From Lysinibacillus sp. FSL M8-0337 (GTDB lineage Bacteria > Bacillota > Bacilli > Bacillales_A > Planococcaceae), in assembly GCF_038593855.1 (NCBI RefSeq), contig NZ_CP151996.1, positions 1,426,001 to 1,490,000 on the forward strand: a stretch of DNA of 64,000 bases, written 5' to 3'. Below the pieces are notes generated by a model. That model ran no database searches, had not been told where the DNA came from, and worked only from the letters and a program-made list of their open reading frames with translations. Numbering within the stretch: position 1 is the stretch's first letter; each line of letters begins with the position of its first letter. Of this stretch, positions 43,436 through 50,530 are shown in pieces. The position numbers and the translations under genes were made by a program.

Positions 43436-44623
43436 TTACTCCTTTAATTTTGAATTTTGCATCGTTCCTGAACCGTGTGTATTGACGTTTACCTTGACAT
43501 TTACTTCAACATTTGGATAAATGGTATGCCAATCTCCTTTTATCTTTTTCCATTTTTTAGGGTCAGCGCGATGGATCGCTTCACCAAAACCGAGAACATC
43601 TGCGTTATATTTTTCTTGGAGAACATGCAGCGATTCATCAATATTCTTTTCGATAGATAACTCGGTTTGACGATTAATCCAATCAATCGTGGTCAAATCT
43701 GTTAAATTAATGTCACATTTCACTTCTGCAACATTTTGGACAATGTCGATGTTAACGTTGATGGTAGGTGAACCGTTCTTTATTAATCCCTTTGTTGTTG
43801 TTTTGGATTGCGTAATTTCAGTTGTTAACACACCTTCAGAAGGGCATGCAATAATTTCAATAGTTGATTTTATATTATCGTTTAAGTAATTAAAACTTTT
43901 ACTGTCGTACTCATCCATATAACCGATTAATTTATCTTCTTTAAAAATGGCAAGGCCAGTAAACTTAAGTTTTACAGGTGTTTCAATTCTTTCTACGTTT
44001 GTTTGGTCAATGCCTAAACTTTTATCCCCTTGAATTTCAATAGCTGATAGAACAAAATATTGATTTCCTACTCCTAATTTTGTTACTAAGTCTTCAACAT
44101 CGACTTCTAAAGTAGAGCCCCATGCATCTTGCGTAATTGTAAGCGAATTTAACATCTTTTTTGCTGGTATTTTTTCTATTGGGGTTAAGACATTTAAAAT
44201 ATCTTTGGCCATAGCTTGCTGCGAAACGATAATCGTAAAATCGTTTCTTATCTCCTGATCTCTTGCTAGAAAATCAATAGAATCTCGTATACCGTCTACA
44301 GCTAAGTCCTCTCCAAGCACAACTAATTGTATATGCGCAAAATATAATTTTCTTGGAGACAAGGCTAATATTTTTCGAATGGCTTCAAAGACAGTTTTTC
44401 CTTTTGCATGATAAGTAACTACGGGTGCTTGTCTAGATGACGACTGTTTTGAAGAGATTTGACTAGGATCTATTACTTGTACAGAAATGGCATATTCATC
44501 ATCAATAAAGTCTATACCTAGAGCAGCAACAAGTGCCAAGTCATTTAATTCACGTTTACTCCAACAACCACTAAGAATTGAAATTAGAAAGATTAATGAA
44601 ATCATTAGTATGGTCTTCTTCAT
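43436..44623 (-). CDS. GerA-family germinant receptor, C subunit lipoprotein
   Basis: A signal peptide and lipobox (LISILSGCWSKREL) start the 395-aa protein. The family signature follows: LNDLALVAALGIDF, AIRKILALSPRKLYFAHIQLVVLGE, and the C-terminal domain ending with VNVKVNTHGSGT. C subunits form the outer lipoprotein part of the receptor. The gene lies 28 bases after the A subunit gene. Confidence 0.93.
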   Translation of the reverse strand: MKKTILMISLIFLISILSGCWSKRELNDLALVAALGIDFIDDEYAISVQVIDPSQISSKQSSSRQAPVVTYHAKGKTVFEAIRKILALSPRKLYFAHIQLVVLGEDLAVDGIRDSIDFLARDQEIRNDFTIIVSQQAMAKDILNVLTPIEKIPAKKMLNSLTITQDAWGSTLEVDVEDLVTKLGVGNQYFVLSAIEIQGDKSLGIDQTNVERIETPVKLKFTGLAIFKEDKLIGYMDEYDSKSFNYLNDNIKSTIEIIACPSEGVLTTEITQSKTTTKGLIKNGSPTINVNIDIVQNVAEVKCDINLTDLTTIDWINRQTELSIEKNIDESLHVLQEKYNADVLGFGEAIHRADPKKWKKIKGDWHTIYPNVEVNVKVNVNTHGSGTMQNSKLKE

Positions 44624-44651
44624 TAGGTACCCTCATTTAACCAAATAGTGA

Positions 44652-46175
44652 TTAGCGATTTTTGCGTCCTCTTACATTATTAATTTGACTAATTAGTCGC
44701 GGACGTGTTAGTAAAGAACCACGCGGTAAAACAATTAAAGCATCTTTTTGATCCTTCGGTATTAAAGGGGCATATGGGCTCATATATGGAACGCCAAAAG
44801 AACGTAAGCTACATAAATGAATGATTAATAGCATAATTCCAATAAATATGCCAAACAACCCGAACATCGCTGCCAAGCCCATTAATGGGAAGCGTAAAAT
44901 ACGAATTGAATTGGAAAGGCCATATGCTGGGAACAGAAAACTACAAATGGCTGTTAAAGCAACAATAATGACCATTGCTGCGGATACAATGCCTGCCTCA
45001 ACGGCTGCTTGTCCAATAATAAGTGTGCCAACTATCGAGATGGCTGATCCAATCATTCTCGGCATCCTCAAACCAGCTTCTCTTAAAACTTCAAATGCGA
45101 TTTCCATAATTAAAGCTTCAACAAAAGCAGGGAATGGAACGCCTTCTCGCTGCGCATAAATACTAATTAGTAGTGATGTTGGCAGCATTTCTTGATGAAA
45201 GGTCGTTAAAGAAATATAAAGTGATGGAGCAACCAATGCCAAACTAATCCCTATAAATCGAATAAGACGGATGAAGGAACTAACAAATGCGCTCTGATAA
45301 TAATCTTCTGCTGATTGTAAAAAGGAAGTGAATAAGGCAGGTACAATTAAAACAAAAGGTGTACCATCCACTAGAATCGCAATCTTTCCTTCTAATAATT
45401 CTGCAGCTATAACATCTGGTCTTTCGGAATTGTAGATGGTAGGAAATAAAGTAAACTTTGTATCCTGAATTAATTGTTCAATGTAACCACTCTCTAAAAT
45501 ACCATCAATATTAATCTCATCTAATCGATGCAGTACTTCCTTCACTATTTTTTCATTGGCTATGCCGTTTATATACATAACGGCGATTTCGGTTTGTGTA
45601 ACCTCACCTATCACTCTTGATTTTATCCATAGATTAGGGCTTTTTATTTTCCGTCGAATTAAAGCTGTATTCGTTCGTAAAGTTTCAGTGAATGATTCTC
45701 TAGGCCCCCTAATAACAGCTTCTGTAACGGGCTCTGTTATCGCCCTATCTTTGACCCGTTTAGTACTTGTTGAAATACCGATAGCAAGCCCATCTATTAA
45801 TAAAATAGTTTCGCCACTTAAAATAGCATTTAACAATGATGAAAGGTCCGCAATATCTTTTATACTGCCAACAGTTATGCAATAAGCTTTTAATCGAATC
45901 GCAATTTCTTGCAAAGTAGTTTCAGATGTCGCTTCAAAATTAGAAATAATAGATTCTAAAACAAAGTCGTTAATCGAAGTATTATCTGCTAGACCATCCG
46001 TATACATAATAGCGATTGGTATCTCCAACGGTTTGCCAACCAAAAATTCACGGATAATAATATCATTGCTATTACCTAGTGAGTTTTGAATGGTCTTAAT
46101 ATTTTCTAGGAGAGATGTAGAAAGAGATGTAATCGTTTTATTTTCTAAGAGATTATCATTTTCGGCATTACTCAC
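44652..46175 (-). CDS. GerA-family germinant receptor, A subunit
   Basis: I chose the GTG at 46175, seven bases after AAAGGAGG; a longer frame to 46217 contains this site. The 507-aa protein has an N-terminal soluble domain (to about 230), with family motifs REFLVGKPLEIPIAIMYTDG and EPVTEAVIRGPRESFTETLRTN, then four to six membrane segments, and PLIPKDQKDALIVLPRGSLLTRPR near the end. It is the first gene of the operon. Confidence 0.94.
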   Translation of the reverse strand: MSNAENDNLLENKTITSLSTSLLENIKTIQNSLGNSNDIIIREFLVGKPLEIPIAIMYTDGLADNTSINDFVLESIISNFEATSETTLQEIAIRLKAYCITVGSIKDIADLSSLLNAILSGETILLIDGLAIGISTSTKRVKDRAITEPVTEAVIRGPRESFTETLRTNTALIRRKIKSPNLWIKSRVIGEVTQTEIAVMYINGIANEKIVKEVLHRLDEINIDGILESGYIEQLIQDTKFTLFPTIYNSERPDVIAAELLEGKIAILVDGTPFVLIVPALFTSFLQSAEDYYQSAFVSSFIRLIRFIGISLALVAPSLYISLTTFHQEMLPTSLLISIYAQREGVPFPAFVEALIMEIAFEVLREAGLRMPRMIGSAISIVGTLIIGQAAVEAGIVSAAMVIIVALTAICSFLFPAYGLSNSIRILRFPLMGLAAMFGLFGIFIGIMLLIIHLCSLRSFGVPYMSPYAPLIPKDQKDALIVLPRGSLLTRPRLISQINNVRGRKNR

Positions 46176-46206
46176 TACAGTGTCCTCCTTTAGTTTTCTA
46201 TTTAAT

Positions 46207-46237
46207 AGAATATGCAAATGATAGCGTGTTTATACCA
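46207..46237 (-). promoter_or_regulatory. candidate sigma-G promoter of the germinant receptor operon
   Basis: On the minus strand GGTATAA and CATATTCTA are about 16 bases apart, close to forespore sigma-G boxes. It lies 32 bases before the start of the A subunit. The match is by eye. Confidence 0.4.
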
Positions 46238-46295
46238 AATAATAGAATTGCTGTTTCATAAATTATCTAAAATAAATGAAATGAATAGAAATAAA

Positions 46296-46324
46296 AAAAC
46301 AGACATATGATGATTGTCTGTTTT
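46296..46324 (-). terminator. terminator of the 149-aa protein gene
   Basis: AAAACAGACA (46296-46305) and TGTCTGTTTT (46315-46324) form a 10-bp stem. Confidence 0.75.
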
Positions 46325-46329
46325 GAAAT

Positions 46330-46779
46330 CTATTTTTCGCTTGTCCAAATGCTAGGTTGTTCGAAGGAGACAATATCTACTATATGGTCTAGACAAACAA
46401 TCTGATAGTGGATTAATTCTTTATAAGAATATATTTCCTGTGCAATCGTTGTTTGACATACAAAATCTAAATAGGCGGATTTTGTAAAGATGCGTATGGC
46501 ATGTCCTCGAAATTCATCTTCGTTATTGACAAAGTGGAATGACTCATCAAAAACAGTGTACGCTACATACGAATCGAATTCGATATGGATTTGTGGTAAT
46601 GTCTTATCCATTTCAATGGGATAGGCATCATGTAATTGATATTCATGAATGTTGACATCCTCGCTTTTTGAACTGATGGAAGCTCTATTAATCGAAATCC
46701 TTAAAGAGTTTGTTCCAGGCTCTGTTATCTTATCTAAAAATAAATAACCTTCTCGCTGCATTAAATCCTCATAGTTCAT
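46330..46779 (-). CDS. hypothetical protein, 149 aa
   Basis: I do not recognise this soluble, acidic protein. It appears beta-rich, with alternating strands such as IHIEFDSYVAYTVFDESFHF. AAGGGTG precedes the ATG at 46779. It is transcribed towards the germinant receptor operon but has its own terminator. Confidence 0.6.
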   Translation of the reverse strand: MNYEDLMQREGYLFLDKITEPGTNSLRISINRASISSKSEDVNIHEYQLHDAYPIEMDKTLPQIHIEFDSYVAYTVFDESFHFVNNEDEFRGHAIRIFTKSAYLDFVCQTTIAQEIYSYKELIHYQIVCLDHIVDIVSFEQPSIWTSEK

Positions 46780-46899
46780 AAATACACCCTTCCATATTTA
46801 TATAAGATTTTTGGTTATTTTATAATATTAAATTTTGAAAGTCAAAAATAAAAGCACATTCTAAAGAATAAAAATTTATCGTTTTACGATAAAAAATAA

Positions 46900-46929
46900 T
46901 TGACTTAGGTTAAATAATTCGTTTATGAT
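46900..46929 (+). promoter_or_regulatory. candidate sigma-A promoter
   Basis: TTGACT (46900-46905) and TATGAT (46924-46929) are 18 bases apart, upstream of the 70-aa membrane protein. Confidence 0.5.
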
Positions 46930-47005
46930 AGCAACAGGGTAGCAAGAGATTTGGTGGCTAAATTAAAACACTGAATCAAAAATATTTATATGGAGGGACA
47001 AAGAA

Positions 47006-47218
47006 ATGAAGAAATATCTGTTAGCTTCAACACCAATTGTTTTAGGAGTCATCAGCTTTTTAATCTTTATGATAAAGGGGAGTAGTGTTGCACCTGATGG
47101 TACATTAGAGGAACCGTTCTTTTTAATTCCAATAGGATTTTTGTTGTTATTTATTGGTTGTATTTGTGTAGTAGGGGTAGTATTGTTGTCGTTAATCCAA
47201 AAAACAAGACATGTTTGA
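47006..47218 (+). CDS. small membrane protein (DUF3955-like), 70 aa
   Basis: Two membrane segments (about 5-25 and 38-62) are separated by a short outer loop (GSSVAPDGTLEEP), typical of DUF3955 proteins of unknown function. TGGAGGG precedes the ATG. Confidence 0.65.
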   Translation: MKKYLLASTPIVLGVISFLIFMIKGSSVAPDGTLEEPFFLIPIGFLLLFIGCICVVGVVLLSLIQKTRHV

Positions 47219-47231
47219 GTATGAATTCATT

Positions 47232-47260
47232 AAAAACCCTGTTTTATTGCAGGGTTTTTT
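47232..47260 (+). terminator. terminator
   Basis: AAAAACCCTG pairs with CAGGGTTTTT around an eight-base loop. Confidence 0.85.
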
Positions 47261-47411
47261 GTATGGTGTAAAAAATAGAATAAGAGGGTAGTTAATCAGG
47301 TAAAGGTTATTTATGGCGTTAACCTATCTACGTACAATTTATGGTAATATTAGGTATAGACCTATTTGTAGAGAAATGCCTGAAATGACAATGATTAAGG
47401 AGCAAAATGAA

Positions 47412-48542
47412 ATGGTTATAAAAAAGAGTGCGCTCATTTGGCTATCCCCTTTGTTTTTTTTAGCTGCTTGTAGTGATAATGACGATGTAAATACGAAAGA
47501 AGAAAAAATGTATATTTCTTCAATTCAAAAAAAGGAAATTTATGAAATTCAACAGCCTGCCAAACAGAACGTTTCAAGAGGGCTAATTGTTAGTCACATG
47601 AACAATTCAATAAATATCAATGAAATCGAAAAAGGACTCATGAATTTATCAGTTGACCATTTTTCGCCAAATAGTTTTTATATGCAAGAAGGACAATATT
47701 TAGATAAAACTATTATAAATCAATGGTTAGCTAGAAAAACGGAAGAAGGTTTAGGGTTAAATCCAGCTATCAAAAATAGTACGGGTAATGTTTTAGAAGA
47801 TGAAAAAGAGAATCCGCTCATCTTATCACATGTGTTAGAGCAAAATTTTATTAACAAAAAAAGTGGGAAAATCGAAGGAATGTCTTTAGCTATATCGTTA
47901 AATGAATTTTATGATATTCGCGTGTCTGATGATAAAGGCTTGATTTATACAGGGCAAGTGAAAGTAGATAATAATGATGATGATGTGAATGATGTTGCTA
48001 AGTATGGTAAAGAAATGGCTGAAAGAATTATAAAAGATATAAGGAAAAATGCAACAATACCTAATGTTCCAATCTATTTAACGTTGTATCAAGAGTCCAA
48101 TAAAAACGATATTATTCCAGGTGTGTTTTTAGCTGATACTTATATTGCAGAAGGGAAGGAGAAAATAGATAAATGGAATGACATTGATAAAAAAGACTAT
48201 ACGTTTCCTTCTGATGCCTTATATAGTTTGGATCAAGATACATATAATCAATTATTGAAGTTTAAGGAAGATATACAACAGAATTTCAAACATTTAAATC
48301 CTAAAATAATTGGAAAGTTGCGATATGAAAATGGTAAGTTAGCTGATATAAAAATAGAGGTACATGCCCCTCTAATAAACGATACAGAACTGATTGGGCT
48401 TTTACAGTTTATAGGGACAAAACTAAACACTATTTTATTTGACTATGTGCCCGTGACGATTCGTATTATCGATCAAAAAGAAGATGTCGGCATTGTTCTA
48501 TGGGATCCAAAAGAAAAACAAATATTTGCTACCCCGATTTAG
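47412..48542 (+). CDS. camS: CamS-type sex pheromone lipoprotein
   Basis: I chose the ATG at 47412: AAGGAG lies eight bases upstream, and only this start gives a lipoprotein signal peptide (VIKKSALIWLSPLFFLAACS). The 376-aa protein matches the CamS/YerH family: RGLIVSHMNNSININEIEKGLM, then FMQEGQYL-type and GLGLNPA segments, and a second half with NVPIYLTLYQESNKNDIIPGV. The signal peptide of such proteins gives rise to cAM373-like pheromone peptides in enterococci and staphylococci. In Bacillaceae its role is unclear. Confidence 0.88.
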   Translation: MVIKKSALIWLSPLFFLAACSDNDDVNTKEEKMYISSIQKKEIYEIQQPAKQNVSRGLIVSHMNNSININEIEKGLMNLSVDHFSPNSFYMQEGQYLDKTIINQWLARKTEEGLGLNPAIKNSTGNVLEDEKENPLILSHVLEQNFINKKSGKIEGMSLAISLNEFYDIRVSDDKGLIYTGQVKVDNNDDDVNDVAKYGKEMAERIIKDIRKNATIPNVPIYLTLYQESNKNDIIPGVFLADTYIAEGKEKIDKWNDIDKKDYTFPSDALYSLDQDTYNQLLKFKEDIQQNFKHLNPKIIGKLRYENGKLADIKIEVHAPLINDTELIGLLQFIGTKLNTILFDYVPVTIRIIDQKEDVGIVLWDPKEKQIFATPI

Positions 48543-48547
48543 TTTTA

Positions 48548-48577
48548 GTGACAGGCACCCAAACAATTCTGATAATT
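48548..48577. repeat. 30-bp dispersed repeat, copy 1
   Basis: It begins GTGACAGGCACCC and ends AAACAATTCTGATAATT. The copy at 63256-63285 differs at two positions. The GTGACAGGCAC core is like that of Bacillaceae REP-type repeats. Confidence 0.75.
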
Positions 48578-48647
48578 ATTCGTATCGAAAAGTAGTAGTT
48601 ATTTAAATAGGAAGAAACTCTATATTGAAGGATGGCATTTAGACAAC

Positions 48648-48938
48648 ATGGATAAGCAATTAGTGGAATGGATTATACGCTTTCAAAGGGATCAAGATAT
48701 TGAAGCATTGGCACATTTAAAAAGCTATTGTTACAACATAATTGAGACTTTGATTGGAGAATTTACAGCGAAATACGGTGAAGAGGCAGGAGCGTTATTA
48801 CGCTTAAAATGGGATAAACGCTTTTCTTTTATTTTTACAAAGTATCAGGTGCATGTAGGGTTACCTTTAGATACATTTGTCCAAAATACGTATCGTTTTT
48901 ATTTCATACAAGTGTTAAAAAAAGCGGGTTATTTGTAG
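48648..48938 (+). CDS. hypothetical protein, 96 aa
   Basis: A soluble helical protein rich in aromatic residues, with no known motif. Its length and helix pattern (WIIRFQRDQDIEALAHLKSY ... FTKYQVHVGLPLDTFVQNTY) are weakly reminiscent of a sigma-factor region 2, but this is not secure. GAAGGATGG precedes the ATG. Confidence 0.6.
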   Translation: MDKQLVEWIIRFQRDQDIEALAHLKSYCYNIIETLIGEFTAKYGEEAGALLRLKWDKRFSFIFTKYQVHVGLPLDTFVQNTYRFYFIQVLKKAGYL

Positions 48939-48945
48939 CAAGGAA

Positions 48946-48982
48946 AATCCCTTGATTTGTCACTAAGCAAATCAAGGGATTG
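48946..48982. terminator. bidirectional terminator
   Basis: AATCCCTTGATTTG (48946-48959) and CAAATCAAGGGATT (48968-48981) form a perfect 14-bp stem between convergent genes. Confidence 0.85.
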
Positions 48983-48987
48983 TTGTT

Positions 48988-50034
48988 TTATTGAAATAGT
49001 AAATCTTCTGCTAGATGTGTAAAGATTTCGCCAATCACTGTTTCTTCATCGTATATGGAGGAGCCTGTATTTTCTTCAGGCTGGGCGAAAGGAATATGGG
49101 CAATCACTTCAGTTTGGAGTAATTTTGCCAATTGTTCGGCTCCACCTTGTCCAAATAGATAGTTTTTTTGACCATCTGCCCCTTCAAAATAAGCCATGTT
49201 TTCAACTACACCAAGAATAGAATGTTTCGTATGTTGAGCCATTAAGCCTGCACGGGATGCGACGTGAGAAGCAGCCAAATGCGGTGTCGTTACGATAATT
49301 TCTTGTGCTTGTGGAATCATCGCCGCCATATCAATCGCCACATCCCCAGTTCCTGGTGGTAAATCAATTAGCAGAAAATCCAACTCTCCCCATAAAGTGT
49401 TGACAAGGAAATTGCGCATCCATTTGTTGAGCATTGGTCCACGCCACATAACAGGTTGGTTCCCATTGGTGAAAAAGCCCATTGACATCAATTTAACCCC
49501 ATGACTTTCAACTGGAATCGCAATTTGGTCAAGCATGGTAGGTTTTTGCTCAATGTTCATCATAGCAGGGATACTAAAGCCATAAATATCAGCATCTAGT
49601 ATGCCTACACGTTTGCCAAGACGGGCAAGAGCGACTGCTAAATTAATGGTCACTGTCGACTTCCCAACGCCGCCTTTACCACTTGTGATGGCAATAAACT
49701 GCACTCCTGAATGAAGATGCAACATGTTTGGCATTCCTTGTTCGTTGACATTCTTCGCTTGTAGAGAGGTCGATAGTGTACGTCGTTCCTGTTCAGTCAT
49801 CGCGCCAAAGGTAATAGCAACACTGGAGGCACCAATCGCTTGTAGTGCCTCCTCCACATCTTGCTGGATTTTCGCTTTTAACGGACAGCCTGATATAGTT
49901 AACATAATATCCAGTGATAGATGGGTGCCGCTTATGTGAATATTGCGTACCATATTTAATGTGACAATACTCTGATGAAGCTCAGGATCTTGAACTTGTT
50001 GTAATGCGTTGATAACATCTTCTTGTACTAACAT
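48988..50034 (-). CDS. Mrp/NBP35-type P-loop ATPase
   Basis: An N-terminal MIP18/DUF59 domain (about 1-90; VINALQQVQDPELHQSIVTLN) is followed by an Mrp ATPase with the deviant Walker A (ITSGKGGVGKSTVTINLA) and FLLIDLPPGTGD. There is no clear CxxC Fe-S site at the end. Mrp proteins carry Fe-S clusters to target enzymes; SalA of Bacillus belongs to the same family and acts as a regulator. Placed third in the formate dehydrogenase operon, it is likely to help insert Fe-S clusters in this Fe-S-rich enzyme. AAGGTGG precedes the ATG. Confidence 0.88.
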   Translation of the reverse strand: MLVQEDVINALQQVQDPELHQSIVTLNMVRNIHISGTHLSLDIMLTISGCPLKAKIQQDVEEALQAIGASSVAITFGAMTEQERRTLSTSLQAKNVNEQGMPNMLHLHSGVQFIAITSGKGGVGKSTVTINLAVALARLGKRVGILDADIYGFSIPAMMNIEQKPTMLDQIAIPVESHGVKLMSMGFFTNGNQPVMWRGPMLNKWMRNFLVNTLWGELDFLLIDLPPGTGDVAIDMAAMIPQAQEIIVTTPHLAASHVASRAGLMAQHTKHSILGVVENMAYFEGADGQKNYLFGQGGAEQLAKLLQTEVIAHIPFAQPEENTGSSIYDEETVIGEIFTHLAEDLLFQ

Positions 50035-50046
50035 ATTCGAACCACC

Positions 50047-50526
50047 TTATTCTTTTAACCCTTTGCCAAGTCCCTTTAAGAAATGCACACCAAAATTAAG
50101 TGCGCGATTGACATCTGGATCATTTAACATTTTGACTAGTTTAAAGGCACTAACTTTGTCATCGGATTCAAGTGCTTTGTTAGCTTCCTCTACACCTGAA
50201 TTTAAGCCTTCAATCAGCTTAGTCGTTGTTTCAGGATTTAGCTCTGTCAATGCTCCCGCAACACCCATTAAATTATTAATGATATTGGTTACAGGCTTTC
50301 GTGTTAATTGTCCAAGTGCAACATGAGCCACTTCTTCTTTAGCTTCTAGTAGTTTCATTGCAGCTTCTAGTGCACCGATATCATTTAATTCAGCTATAAT
50401 ATGCAATACTTGTTGGACCGCTTCTTCTTGCTCAGAAAGTAGTTGTTTAAGATTATCTAATTTTTGTTCTTTGAGCTGTTCGTCTGTTACTTGTTGTTTT
50501 TTTATGCTTGTAATGGGTTCAGCCAT
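50047..50526 (-). CDS. DUF1641 protein associated with formate dehydrogenase
   Basis: The 159-aa helical protein has the DUF1641 pattern (NDIGALEAAMKLLEAKEEVAHVAL, PVTNIINNLMGVAGALTELNPE). DUF1641 genes follow fdhF in Bacilli and are taken as a small accessory subunit. It starts four bases after the fdhF stop, so the genes are co-translated. Confidence 0.88.
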   Translation of the reverse strand: MAEPITSIKKQQVTDEQLKEQKLDNLKQLLSEQEEAVQQVLHIIAELNDIGALEAAMKLLEAKEEVAHVALGQLTRKPVTNIINNLMGVAGALTELNPETTTKLIEGLNSGVEEANKALESDDKVSAFKLVKMLNDPDVNRALNFGVHFLKGLGKGLKE

Positions 50527-50530
50527 GTTC

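Noticed and set aside
48648..48938. Sigma factor
   Set aside because: The helix pattern is suggestive, but there is no region 4, no core-binding motif and only 96 residues.
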